A stretch of 64,000 nucleotides of DNA from Terriglobia bacterium (GCA_020073015.1 JAIQFZ010000004.1:79928-143927); one strand, 5' to 3'. Positions 35,168 through 46,313 are shown, counted from the stretch's first letter. Notes: generated by a model not told the origin, from the sequence alone. Made by a program: numbers and translations.

Positions 35168-35617
35168 TCAGCCGTCAGCACGTGGTGCGCGGGATTTGGC
35201 CCCCGAGTTGTGCAGTGTGGTCAGGCTTAAGAGAGCAGCCAGAGCCCACAGCGCGCCCGTGCCGATTCTGGCGGCGCGAACATCCGCCGCCGGAATGGTT
35301 CTCCAGAGCGTTAGCCCACATCCGATCACGAAGTTAACCACCAGCACGCCGAAGAACAAGCGCTCGCGCAGACATCGGGTGTCAAACACCAGGCCGGTGA
35401 GCAGAATGATCCAGACAATATAGGTCGCTGCCGTCCAAGCGTCGTGCGGCCAGTCATATTCACCGCGCGTGATATGACTGAACGAGATCCAGGCAAAATA
35501 GCCGCAGCCGAGAAATCCACCGATGCCCCACAACGCGGCCCGGCACATCACGTGGCGGGGCGCCTTCGACGGGTCCGGCTTGCTAGCGGTGTGGGTCGCT
35601 TCTACTTGCCTGTCCAT
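35168..35617 (-). CDS. four-span membrane protein, 149 aa
   Basis: Hydrophobic segments at about residues 26-48, 62-82, 88-108 and 118-138, with a polar N-terminus. No recognised family motif. Its ATG overlaps the 3' end of the enoyl-CoA hydratase gene by 16 bp, implying co-transcription with it. Confidence 0.6.
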   Translation of the reverse strand: MDRQVEATHTASKPDPSKAPRHVMCRAALWGIGGFLGCGYFAWISFSHITRGEYDWPHDAWTAATYIVWIILLTGLVFDTRCLRERLFFGVLVVNFVIGCGLTLWRTIPAADVRAARIGTGALWALAALLSLTTLHNSGAKSRAPRADG

Positions 35618-36378
35618 TTCGGAGGACGCTTCTCAAGAAAAGCAATAATACCTTCGCGCGCGTCCTCCGTCGAGACGAGTTCCTCGAAATAGATCTTCTC
35701 TGCCCGCGCCAATCCCTTGTCAAAGTGAATCGCGTCCCACGCGTAAACCGCCTTCTTGGCGTGGGCCAGGGCCGCCGGGCTGAGTCGCTGGAGCTCTGTA
35801 AGCGTCTGCTGCACGAGGGCGTCGAGTTCCTCTGCGCGGGCAGAGCGATTGGCTAGGCCGATCGCAACGGCTTCATCCCCGCTGATCTGGCGTCCGGTGA
35901 GAATCAGCTCGGCCGCACGCTTCTGGCCCACCAGCGCCGGCAGTGCAACGGCCGCCACCGGAGGATAACAACCTAGCTTGATCTCAGGAAATCCCCAGGT
36001 GGCGTCGCGCGCGGTGTAAACCATGTCGCAGACGGCCGCCAGTTCCGCGCCTCCGCCGAGGCAGGCACCCTGGACGGCGGCGATGGTGATTTTGCGGGAG
36101 GCGACGATAGCCCGGATCACGGCATGAAAGCTGGTCAGCATCTCGTGGACCTGATCGGGGAGGTGGGCCTTGATGTCTACGCCGGCAGAGAAAGCGCGGG
36201 AATCGCCTTCGAAGACAATGACGGAGATGTCGGGCCGGGAGTCAAGGTCGGACACGATCGTCGTGAGCGACCGCGCCAGTGATAAGTCAATGACATTGAG
36301 CGGAGGATGGACAAGCTTCACGCGGGCCACGGGCGGCGCAACCTCGGTCTCAAGTCGGACTGTGGAGGCAGTGGTCAC
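35602..36378 (-). CDS. enoyl-CoA hydratase/isomerase family protein (dienoyl-CoA hydratase-like)
   Basis: 258 aa crotonase fold, GTG start. The oxyanion-hole segments are F-S-A-G-V-D-I-K-A-H and V-Q-G-A-C-L-G-G-G-A-E-L. The second usual catalytic Glu lies in G-F-P-E-I-K-L-G. The Q-G-A-C-L-G-G-G style recalls cyclohexa-1,5-diene-carbonyl-CoA hydratases of aromatic degradation (from memory), which would suit the oxygenase gene nearby. The exact substrate is not proven. Confidence 0.8.
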   Translation of the reverse strand: MTTASTVRLETEVAPPVARVKLVHPPLNVIDLSLARSLTTIVSDLDSRPDISVIVFEGDSRAFSAGVDIKAHLPDQVHEMLTSFHAVIRAIVASRKITIAAVQGACLGGGAELAAVCDMVYTARDATWGFPEIKLGCYPPVAAVALPALVGQKRAAELILTGRQISGDEAVAIGLANRSARAEELDALVQQTLTELQRLSPAALAHAKKAVYAWDAIHFDKGLARAEKIYFEELVSTEDAREGIIAFLEKRPPKWTGK

Positions 36379-36394
36379 CGTTCTTTGTTCTTCC

Positions 36395-36518
36395 CTAGCA
36401 GGCTGCGCATAGAGTCTGGTTTTGGGTGGCGCAGCGCTTTCAGCGCTGCGATCAGGCCTTCGTTTCCGTCGGCGGCTTTAGCCGAGGTCGCCGATTCAAT
36501 TTCTTCCCCAGCTTGCTA
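36395..36518. mobile_element. degraded second copy of the MITE-like element
   Basis: Shares internal words with 34656-34803: GGCTGCG...GTCTGGTT, then GGGTGGCGCAGCGCTTT and GGCGGCTTTAGCC in the same order and spacing. The ends (CTAGCAGGCTGCG ... AGCTTGCTAG) still form an imperfect inverted repeat. Confidence 0.6.
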
Positions 36519-36624
36519 GAATGCAGCCCAACCCGTTACGGGTGAATTACTTCCAGCCATTTCGCTTATATTACAGTACGTACAATAGTGTTACTGCAAA
36601 GTGTTCCACGTGGAACATTTCTCG

Positions 36625-37800
36625 CTATAAGTTGATCGCCGACTTGCGCGGCTCGCCAATCGTGGCCAGCGGGTCGCGGGCGCCTTCCTTTTCTCTAATC
36701 CACTTCTTTTCGTTGCGAAGAATGTCCAACAACGCCTGCTTGTCTTTTGTGCCCGGCAGGTACTCTTCGCAGTGCGGCTGATAGGCGTGATCATCGAGCG
36801 GCTCGCCGGTCTCGCAGTGGAACCTCTGCCCTGCCCAGCGTCCAATGCCGCGGTTGAAGCGGATGTCAGGTGTATAGAACTTCTTTCCGCCCGGCTTCAG
36901 GAACGCATTCAGGCGCTCGATCAATCCCGCGACTTCTTGCCGGTACAGGTGACGGCTATAGTCATTCAGGTCGTCGAGGTCGGCGGCCTTGTCGTTCTGC
37001 GGTTCGTCGTAGCGGCCTTTGATGCCCCAAACGTAGGCCCAGTGCGCCGAGGACGAGTGGTCCGTGCCGAACAGGTCATAGGAACTCGAGATCCATTTGT
37101 TCAGATACTTCTGAATCAGCCACTGCGGGATGACTCCGGCTTCGACGATGCGGCGCAGGCCATCGTTGCCGGTGCCCATGTGGAAGGCTTCTTCGCGCAG
37201 CATGTACGACGTGGAGCGGCCGAGAGGCGCGAAGGCCGAGTACTTCAGCATCTGGAGCTGAAATTTGCCATCGCGATCCACGAAGTCAGTGTAGGTGAAG
37301 AAGTCGAGCCAGTTATCGATATCGACGTTGAAGGTGCCGAGCAGGCGCTGGTTTTCAAACGCCCGGCGCTCGAGCATCTTCTGCGCTTCGACCTTGCCGG
37401 AGTAGCCGAAGAAGTCGATGAGCAGGGCGCACATCTGCCAGCCGTGACGCATCTCTTCGATCATCACGCGAGTGAGCGCGCGGCGGTCCCAGTCGGTGGG
37501 CGCGGTTTCGAACAGGTTGCGCTGCTGCTCGACGCTGGCGAACTCGGTGTCGCCCTGATAGACGATCATGTTCATGAGCGCGTCGCGCATCTGCTGGGTT
37601 GGGACCTGGCGCAGGTTCTCCCACTTCTTGCGGCCCTTGTAGGAGCCGAACTGGATGTCGTCGGTTTCGATCGCGCCGTAGAGGGTGTCGAAATGGAAGG
37701 ATGAGACGTCATCCTGATTGACGCCGATGTCCTGGCGCCACTCGTTGAACAGGCCGACCCAATCGCTGAAGCTTCCGATCTTGGCTACTTTGCCTGGCAT
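36625..37800 (-). CDS. BoxB/PaaA-type di-iron acyl-CoA oxygenase component
   Basis: 391 aa, ferritin-like bacterial multicomponent mono-oxygenase fold. Two E-x-x-H motifs (E116-M-R-H119 and E204-A-F-H207), with E86 and a Glu near 143-149, supply a carboxylate-bridged di-iron site. The sequence is of the Phenylacetic-acid-catabolic family that includes benzoyl-CoA 2,3-epoxidase BoxB and PaaA. Two crotonase-fold genes and a TetR regulator lie beside it. The reductase (BoxA or PaaE) and other subunits are not in this window, so electron supply must come from elsewhere. BoxB-like is my best guess; the substrate is uncertain. Confidence 0.75.
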   Translation of the reverse strand: MPGKVAKIGSFSDWVGLFNEWRQDIGVNQDDVSSFHFDTLYGAIETDDIQFGSYKGRKKWENLRQVPTQQMRDALMNMIVYQGDTEFASVEQQRNLFETAPTDWDRRALTRVMIEEMRHGWQMCALLIDFFGYSGKVEAQKMLERRAFENQRLLGTFNVDIDNWLDFFTYTDFVDRDGKFQLQMLKYSAFAPLGRSTSYMLREEAFHMGTGNDGLRRIVEAGVIPQWLIQKYLNKWISSSYDLFGTDHSSSAHWAYVWGIKGRYDEPQNDKAADLDDLNDYSRHLYRQEVAGLIERLNAFLKPGGKKFYTPDIRFNRGIGRWAGQRFHCETGEPLDDHAYQPHCEEYLPGTKDKQALLDILRNEKKWIREKEGARDPLATIGEPRKSAINL

Positions 37801-37818
37801 AAGACCTCAAGATTCTTA

Positions 37819-37862
37819 GCGGAGCTTCGCTCCGCTCGCGGACAGGAGTGTCCGCGCCACAC
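37819..37862. repeat. two-part hairpin repeat (GCGGAGC module)
   Basis: GCGGAGCTTCGCTCCGC (37819-37835) is followed by arms CGCGGACA/TGTCCGCG around a GGAG loop (37837-37856) and then CGCCACAC-type bases. The same two-part layout is inside carB at 43269-43312, and the second part is inside the dapA-like gene at 41012-41036. Confidence 0.7.
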
Positions 37863-38683
37863 TACTTCGCTGTGAACGTGGCTGGGCGCTTCTCGACGTA
37901 CGCCGCCAGCCCTTCTTTTGCGTCTTCGCTTTGAAACAGGAGTTGCTGATTCTCGCGCTCCACGGCCAACGCGGATTCGAGCGGGATCTCCCAGCCGGTT
38001 TGCACTGCGCGCTTGATGCGGCCCACAGCCTTGGCGGCCTTGTTGGGCGGGCAGAACTGGCGCGCGTACTCCATGATGTTTTCCATGAAGCCGTCGCGCT
38101 CGAAGATGTCGTTGATGATGTTCAGCTCTTTGGCTTCTTCGAAGGAAAACGTGTTGCCGGTGATCATCAGTTCAATGGCCTTGCTCTTCCCCACCAGGCG
38201 CGAGAGGCGCTGCGTTCCGCCGGTCCCGGGGAGCACGCCGAGGTTGACTTCCGGCAGCCCGATCTTGCCCGCGTCTTTGCGGGCGATGCGGAGGTCGGCA
38301 GCCATGGCGATTTCGAGTCCGCCGCCGACGCAGTGCCCGTTGAGCGCTGCAATGACGAGCTTGGGGGTTTGCTCGAAGCGCAGCAGCGTCTCGTTGGCGT
38401 GCAGGCAGAAGTAGTACTTGAAGGTCGGGTCCACGCTCGCCAGCATCTTGATGTTGGCGCCGGCCGAGAAAAACTTGTCGCCCGCGCCGGTCAGGACCAT
38501 CACATGGACGTCGTTATCCATGCGTGCTTTCAGGATGGCGTCGTCGAGCTGGCGATTCATCTCGTAGGTGTAGGTGTTGGCGGGCGGATCGTTCATTTCG
38601 ATCACGGCAACGCCCGCATCGGTGCGGTAATTGATGAGCTGCTTGGTTGTGTCGCCAGTGGCGGGCTGCAGAGTGGTGGCCAT
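37862..38683 (-). CDS. enoyl-CoA hydratase/isomerase family protein
   Basis: 273 aa crotonase-fold enzyme with both catalytic Glu residues of hydratases: one in V-G-G-G-L-E-I-A-M-A and one in G-L-P-E-V-N-L-G-V-L-P-G-T-G-G. The first oxyanion segment is F-S-A-G-A-N-I-K. Strong GAAGGAGCAACC ribosome site. It lies between the di-iron oxygenase and the TetR gene, all on one strand, as a short catabolic operon. Confidence 0.88.
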   Translation of the reverse strand: MATTLQPATGDTTKQLINYRTDAGVAVIEMNDPPANTYTYEMNRQLDDAILKARMDNDVHVMVLTGAGDKFFSAGANIKMLASVDPTFKYYFCLHANETLLRFEQTPKLVIAALNGHCVGGGLEIAMAADLRIARKDAGKIGLPEVNLGVLPGTGGTQRLSRLVGKSKAIELMITGNTFSFEEAKELNIINDIFERDGFMENIMEYARQFCPPNKAAKAVGRIKRAVQTGWEIPLESALAVERENQQLLFQSEDAKEGLAAYVEKRPATFTAK

Positions 38684-38704
38684 GGTTGCTCCTTCTAGTT
38701 TTCT

Positions 38705-39499
38705 TTAGCCGGCCGCATTCGTGCGCCGGCGAACTGCAGATCCCTCGCTCGCCCCTTCGACTGCGCTCAGGGCAGGCTCCCGGCTGCGCCCGCGGACGGC
38801 TCGGGATGACATACTGAGATGCTTCCTGGAGGGGACAACGCGGCGTCCCACCCCACCCAGGAAAATGTCGCCCATCTGGCGGGCAAGGTCCGCGGCGCTG
38901 CCGTCGACGCGCGGGTTATACCAGGTATAGATCCAGTTGATCATGCCGAACAGGCTCATGACGGCAGTGCGCGAGTTGAAGTCGAGAGCGCGCTCGCGCT
39001 TCAGGTCCTCCATGAGGCCGAGGCAGATGCGGTAGTATGCGCGCTTGATGCCCGAGATTTCGGAGCTGAAGCCATTCTTCAGCGCCTCATCCTCGTGGGC
39101 TAGGACCTTCAACCCGCTCTGGTTGGTCACGAAGTAGTCCAGATGATTCTGGATAAAAACGCGAATGCATTGCTCGGGGTCGGTGATACCTTTCAGTCGT
39201 TCTTTCAGGTGTTCGACGATGGTGGTAAAGGCGTGCTTCTGGATGAGGTACAACAGGCGCTCTTTGGAATGGAAGTAGTGATACAGTCCCGCGAGCGACA
39301 TGCCGCTGGCGCGAGAGAGGTCGCGCATGGAAGCGCCTTCGTAACCCTTGTCGCAGAAGACCTCGGTGGCGTGGTCGAGGATTTCGCTCAGGCGCCGGTC
39401 GAAGCGAGTTTCGGCGGGCGCAGGGGCGGCTTTGCGGAGCTTTGCGGAGGCTCGGATTGCCGGGAAAGCCTTCATAGTTCGAACGTTCGTTCTAATCAT
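38705..39499 (-). CDS. TetR-family transcriptional regulator
   Basis: 264 aa. The N-terminal HTH (A-T-E-V-F-C-D-K-G-Y-E-G-A-S-M-R-D-L-S then G-L-Y-H-Y-F) is classical TetR; the C-terminal ligand domain resembles those of fatty-acyl or aromatic-acyl-CoA regulators. An alternative ATG at 39475 would remove 8 residues that overlap the operator. The last ~35 residues (R-S-R-E-P-A-L-S-A-V-E-G) are encoded by dispersed repeats rather than a TetR domain, so the natural end has been displaced. It likely represses the acyl-CoA genes downstream and itself. Confidence 0.85.
   Translation of the reverse strand: MIRTNVRTMKAFPAIRASAKLRKAAPAPAETRFDRRLSEILDHATEVFCDKGYEGASMRDLSRASGMSLAGLYHYFHSKERLLYLIQKHAFTTIVEHLKERLKGITDPEQCIRVFIQNHLDYFVTNQSGLKVLAHEDEALKNGFSSEISGIKRAYYRICLGLMEDLKRERALDFNSRTAVMSLFGMINWIYTWYNPRVDGSAADLARQMGDIFLGGVGRRVVPSRKHLSMSSRAVRGRSREPALSAVEGASEGSAVRRRTNAAG
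39480..39493. promoter_or_regulatory. PaaR-like TetR operator at the regulator's own start
   Basis: CGAACGTTCGTTCT matches the pseudopalindrome CNAACGNNCGTTNG that I recall for the phenylacetyl-CoA-responsive PaaR of Thermus at every defined position but the last. It overlaps the TetR start, consistent with autorepression. Confidence 0.5.
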
Positions 39500-39507
39500 A
39501 ACGCGGA

Positions 39508-39521
39508 GTGATCTGAATCAC
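39508..39521. promoter_or_regulatory. Crp/Fnr-type symmetric site
   Basis: GTGATCTGAATCAC has the GTGA-N6-TCAC symmetry of Crp/Fnr-family sites. It lies 15 bp beyond the TetR operator, upstream of the regulator gene, and could be an activator site linking the cluster to energy or oxygen status. A motif of this size can also occur by chance. Confidence 0.35.
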
Positions 39522-39632
39522 AAGAGAATGTGACGACCCCTGGAAGCTGTATTCCCTTCGGAGATCCGGAGAAAGGCAGAAGCCGCGGCTCGATCCACCG
39601 CGAACAGCTCGATTGCCGTTTCTGTCCTTGCT

Positions 39633-40478
39633 TCACTGGTGCTGAGTCTGAGACTTTGCGGTTGGGATCGCTTTCGCGGGCGTTTCCACTGCGGGTACAG
39701 GCTGGCTCACGATCCGTTCGACCAGGAACATCTTGCTGACGCGATTGCGGTCGAGCTTCTGATCTATACCGTCCACGCGAATCGTGATCGAGTCGATGGT
39801 CATCGAGAGGACATCTCCGCTCAGGCTGGATCCATCCCGCAGCAATAGCACGTCGTTGGGCAGGCCGCCCAAGGTGACCTTGATACTGCCACCGGGGGCT
39901 TCGTCCGGAGCGACATCGAACGGGGTGGTGGTCAAGGCGAACCCTTCTTTTCGGAGTTCGAGAGTGTGTTTGCCGACGGTCAGGTAGACCGTCGCCGGAG
40001 TCAGTCCCTGATCTTTGCCATCGACCTTGAGGCTGGCTCCCGCCGGCTCCGAAACCACCTGGAGCGGAATCGTCTTCAACGAAGTGGGGGTCCCGCCATT
40101 GTTCTTTCCAGAGATCGAGAGCGTGGCCGGAACGCCTACCGATTGACACCGGAAGAGTACCTTAGCCGATTCTCCGGGGCTAAGGTCGCTGACTACCAGA
40201 AGTCCCTGGCCGATTCGAACGTGATCCTTGTCGAGCAACGAGACGGTCAAGGACGCCTGCGGCATTACTTTCGGCGAAAGATTCTGCACGATGACATCGG
40301 ACACGAGCGTCATCTGGCCGGCGTAGGAACCCTCGTTGTGGAAACGCCCGAAGGTAAGCTTCAGAGTTGGATTGTCTTTGTCTGGCCAGAGCATGACCAA
40401 GCCGGAGTCTTCGGCGGCGGAGGGAAGGACGACCAGGATGACAACGAGTAGGAGCAAGCAGAATCGGCGCCCGGACAT
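39633..40478 (-). CDS. exported PEGA-domain protein
   Basis: 281 aa from the ATG at 40478, which gives a signal peptide (R-R-F-C-L-L-L-L-V-V-I-L-V-V-L-P-S-A-A). The PEGA domain near residues 155-215 shows P-A-G-A-S-L-K-V-D-G-K-D-Q-G-L-T-P and G-K-H-T-L-E-L-R-K-E-G-F. A beta-rich region precedes it and a short D-G-S-S-L-S-G-D-V-L segment follows. PEGA proteins are surface or envelope-associated; function unknown. The longer frame to 40595 starts in a repeat and is rejected. Confidence 0.75.
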   Translation of the reverse strand: MSGRRFCLLLLVVILVVLPSAAEDSGLVMLWPDKDNPTLKLTFGRFHNEGSYAGQMTLVSDVIVQNLSPKVMPQASLTVSLLDKDHVRIGQGLLVVSDLSPGESAKVLFRCQSVGVPATLSISGKNNGGTPTSLKTIPLQVVSEPAGASLKVDGKDQGLTPATVYLTVGKHTLELRKEGFALTTTPFDVAPDEAPGGSIKVTLGGLPNDVLLLRDGSSLSGDVLSMTIDSITIRVDGIDQKLDRNRVSKMFLVERIVSQPVPAVETPAKAIPTAKSQTQHQ

Positions 40479-40560
40479 GCGCGAAATTGTTGCATAGGGA
40501 GGTTCAAAGAGCAACGGTTGATCTGCGGGAGGAAGGTGCCAAGTTACGCGAGCGAGGGTG

Positions 40561-40597
40561 CCCCTTCGACTGCGCTCAGGGCAGGCCCGCGCCACAC
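40561..40597. repeat. 25-bp dispersed repeat plus CGCGCCACAC tail
   Basis: A 25-bp sequence beginning CCCCTTCGACTGCGCTC at 40561-40585 is identical to 38752-38776 inside the TetR gene. A version split by a hairpin is at 42371-42427. It is followed here by the CCGCGCCACAC tail seen on other hairpin repeats. Confidence 0.75.
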
Positions 40598-40600
40598 TTA

Positions 40601-41710
40601 CTAACTCTTGATGGCGGACATTAGTTTCTCAATTTCGGCTTTCTGATCGCCGTTGAGCGGCAGAAACGGCAGGCGAGATGGGCCTCCGTAGTAACCGTTG
40701 AGGTCCATGGAGTACTTGACTCCGGGGACACCCAGATCGCCGACTACGCGCTGGGCGGGAAGTTTGACGCGTTCCTGCTTTTCGCGGGCGAGCGCGTGGT
40801 CTCCGTCTTTGAGGGCGGCGTAGATTTCGTAGCAGGCGGTGGGCGCGGGGCAGGCGAAGGCGAGGATGGCACCTACGGCTCCGATTTCCAGCGACGGTTC
40901 GAGTTGGTGGGCGGCTCCGACCATCACCTGGAAGCCGACTTCTTTCTGGCGGGTCTTGAGACTGCCGACAACACTCACAGCCGCGGATGAGGGTTTCGGG
41001 GCGTCGCCGTGGCGGGCAAGGATGTCCGCGCCACACTCGGAACCCCCTAACGCTTCGACGCTGACCAATTCCCTGCTCTCTCTAGTACTGTCGGTCGCGG
41101 CGGCTTTCAGCATGCGCGGGGTGACGGCTTCGAAGGTTTCGGTCACAGTAGCCTGGCGCTTCACGTGCCGGGTGCCGTCCACCATCTTCTTCACTTTTTC
41201 GAGATTGCCGCTGGATTCCTTGATGGCGGCGATGTTGGGGTGATCGGCAAGTTCGATGACCACTTCGGCGGGGATGTCGTATCCGGTGGCCTGGGGGAAG
41301 TTGTAGATGACGATGGGCAGGGGGGAGCGGTCGGCGACGGTGCGGTAGAAGGCGAGCAGGTTGGCGGGCAACATCTGCTTCTTGTAGTAGTGCGGGGTAC
41401 GGACCATGGCAGCGTCGTAACCGAGCGAGGCGGCGTACTCGGTAAGGCGCAGGGTCTCAATCGCGGATTCGATGCCGGTGCCGGCGATCATCACCTTGTT
41501 GGGCGCGGCGGCGGCGATTGCGGTCTTGAAGACGTCGCGGCGCTCCTGGTCGGAGAGCAAGATGGCCTCGCCAGTCGAGCCCTGGACGACGATGCCGGCG
41601 ACGGGCGTGCGCGAGTAGCGCTCGACGTTGGCTTCGAGCTTCTTGTGGTAGACCGCTCCGTCGGGATAGAAGGGCGTAGTGATGGGCGGGAAGATTCCGG
41701 AGAGAAGCAT
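40601..41710 (-). CDS. DapA-family aldolase (DHDPS / HOGA-like) with an internal insertion
   Basis: 369 aa; family members are about 290-310. The N-terminal half is normal: G-S-T-G-E-A near residue 45, catalytic Tyr in V-I-Y-N-F-P-Q-A-T-G and Schiff-base Lys in A-A-I-K-E-S-S-G-N. Around residues 200-247 the sequence leaves the family pattern and is encoded by repeat DNA (hairpin at 41012-41036), then returns with Q-K-E-V-G-F-Q-V-M-V-G-A-A-H. The insertion keeps frame. The protein might still fold if the loop is external, or may be impaired. The ribosome site CAGGAG comes from the CTAG-word repeat upstream. Substrate: a pyruvate-dependent aldol, not necessarily lysine synthesis. Confidence 0.82.
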   Translation of the reverse strand: MLLSGIFPPITTPFYPDGAVYHKKLEANVERYSRTPVAGIVVQGSTGEAILLSDQERRDVFKTAIAAAAPNKVMIAGTGIESAIETLRLTEYAASLGYDAAMVRTPHYYKKQMLPANLLAFYRTVADRSPLPIVIYNFPQATGYDIPAEVVIELADHPNIAAIKESSGNLEKVKKMVDGTRHVKRQATVTETFEAVTPRMLKAAATDSTRESRELVSVEALGGSECGADILARHGDAPKPSSAAVSVVGSLKTRQKEVGFQVMVGAAHQLEPSLEIGAVGAILAFACPAPTACYEIYAALKDGDHALAREKQERVKLPAQRVVGDLGVPGVKYSMDLNGYYGGPSRLPFLPLNGDQKAEIEKLMSAIKS

Positions 41711-41711
41711 G

Positions 41712-41770
41712 GTTCAGCTCCTGGCCACTAGCTACTGGCTTCTAGCTCTTGGCTCCTGGCTTTTAGCTTA
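41712..41770. repeat. CTAG/AGCTCCTGG word array upstream of the dapA-like gene
   Basis: Repeated variants of CTGGC-TTCTAGCT-CTTGGCTCCTGG. Same word family as at 22323-22365; here too it abuts a start codon and supplies AGGAG. Confidence 0.65.
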
Positions 41771-41847
41771 GCAGTTTTTTTAGATGGATTCGTTCCTCAC
41801 TCGCACCCGGGCGCGTTCTTGCCGGTGGGGTCGACTTCGTGGCGGTA

Positions 41848-42276
41848 CTAGTCTTCGGTGCCGACGAAGAAACGCGCGAAGGGCTTGCCGGTGCGGTCGT
41901 CGAACATGGTTCCTAATCCCCAGATCATTCCGCCCTTGCAGACTCCGGCGTTCGAGAGCGGGGTGCGTCCGGTTGCGGAGTCGGCGAAGAATTCGTCTTT
42001 GCCGTGGCCGGGGCGGGGGTCGGACGAGGTTTGGAGCGTCCCTTGGGCGTTTAGTTTGAGCAGGCGGCGGCCGTCTTCGATGGGAAGCGCGGGCGCGCCA
42101 GGCTGGTGGAAGTCGATGCGGACCCAGCCGGTGTATCCGGCGGGGATCAAGTAGCGCTCGGGCGGACGGCGGCGGATGACGAGATCGAGCGCGGAGGGGC
42201 CGAAGACGGCGGCCGCGACGAAGATGGGGAGGCCGAGGATGAGGAGGATAATGGCGCGTGCGGTCTGGTTCGGCAT
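41848..42276 (-). CDS. membrane-anchored hypothetical protein, 142 aa (DUF6843-like)
   Basis: One N-terminal membrane span (A-I-I-L-L-I-L-G-L-P-I-F-V-A-A-A-V-F) followed by an external domain with Y-L-I-P-A-G-Y-T-G-W-V-R-I-D-F, which I associate with DUF6843. The C-terminus ends F-A-R-F-F-V-G-T-E-D. Function unknown. Confidence 0.6.
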   Translation of the reverse strand: MPNQTARAIILLILGLPIFVAAAVFGPSALDLVIRRRPPERYLIPAGYTGWVRIDFHQPGAPALPIEDGRRLLKLNAQGTLQTSSDPRPGHGKDEFFADSATGRTPLSNAGVCKGGMIWGLGTMFDDRTGKPFARFFVGTED

Positions 42277-42370
42277 GCGATTTTGAAATTATGCGCCGGA
42301 GACGCGGGTTGTGTCATGCCGTATCGGGAGAATGCCTTGACGCGTCATTGGCGGTTCGAGAGGGTACGGG

Positions 42371-42427
42371 CCCTTCGACTCCGCGGCATCTTCTCGGTTC
42401 GCGAGAAGATGCTGCTCCGCTCAGGGT
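42371..42427. repeat. 25-mer repeat variant carrying an 11-bp-stem hairpin
   Basis: CCCTTCGACTCCGC and GCTCCGCTCAGGG, the two halves of the dispersed 25-mer, flank a perfect stem (GCATCTTCTCG/CGAGAAGATGC, loop of five). It lies between carB and the membrane protein gene, with no T-tract. Confidence 0.65.
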
Positions 42428-42491
42428 AACTCCTTAATAAACAGATCACGGGCACCCTCAATAGCCGGGGTTCTCCGGCCTGTATTAAAAC

Positions 42492-45866
<3,375 letters not shown>

Positions 45867-45879
45867 TCAGAACCAGTTG

Positions 45880-46269
45880 TCAGTTCTTGGTTTTGGCTTC
45901 TGCTGTCGAATATAGTTCTTGCCCCTCTACAGAATTGTCATCCCGAGCGGAGCGAGGGATCTGCAGTTTGATTGGCTCGCCCCTGCCTTCGGCCAAGTCC
46001 TGCCAAGTTGGATTCATGGTCTTGATCAGGGCCAAGCGCTTCGCGCGCGTCCAGGCCTTGATTTGCTTTTCGCGGGCGATGGCGTTGTTCACGTACTTGA
46101 AAGTCTCGTAGTATACCAACCGATTGATGTGGTACCTCTTGGTGAAGCCTTCGATTTCGCCTTTCTTGTGCTGGAGGGCACGATGGTAGAGGTCTGCGGT
46201 TACACCGGTGTAGAGAGTCAACGAGCGGCTAGCCATGATGTAGACGGAGTAGCGCTTCTCTTCTCTCAT
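45880..46269 (-). CDS. GIY-YIG nuclease-domain protein
   Basis: 129 aa. The GIY-YIG motif appears as Y-S-V-Y-I-M ... L-Y-T-G-V-T, followed by the Arg of the second motif (D-L-Y-H-R) and a Glu in A-R-E-K-Q-I-K-A-W. This is the small stand-alone UPF0213/YhbQ-like class. The C-terminal ~35 residues (L-Q-I-P-R-S-A-R-D-D) are the translation of a dispersed repeat, and an inverted copy of that repeat lies just upstream of the gene. Its role is unknown; possible repeat mobility or repair is speculation. Confidence 0.85.
   Translation of the reverse strand: MREEKRYSVYIMASRSLTLYTGVTADLYHRALQHKKGEIEGFTKRYHINRLVYYETFKYVNNAIAREKQIKAWTRAKRLALIKTMNPTWQDLAEGRGEPIKLQIPRSARDDNSVEGQELYSTAEAKTKN
45932..45968. 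repeat. GGATCTGCAG dispersed repeat, left copy
   Basis: Forms an inverted pair with 46314-46350 around the GIY-YIG gene. The shared word starts GAATTGTCATCCCGA and ends GGGATCTGCAGTT, with about four differences in 35 bp. Overlaps the 3' end of the GIY-YIG frame. Confidence 0.75.
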
Positions 46270-46313
46270 GCCTTCAACCTCTCTCCCCGGCAGAATGTGT
46301 AGCGCTGCATGCC

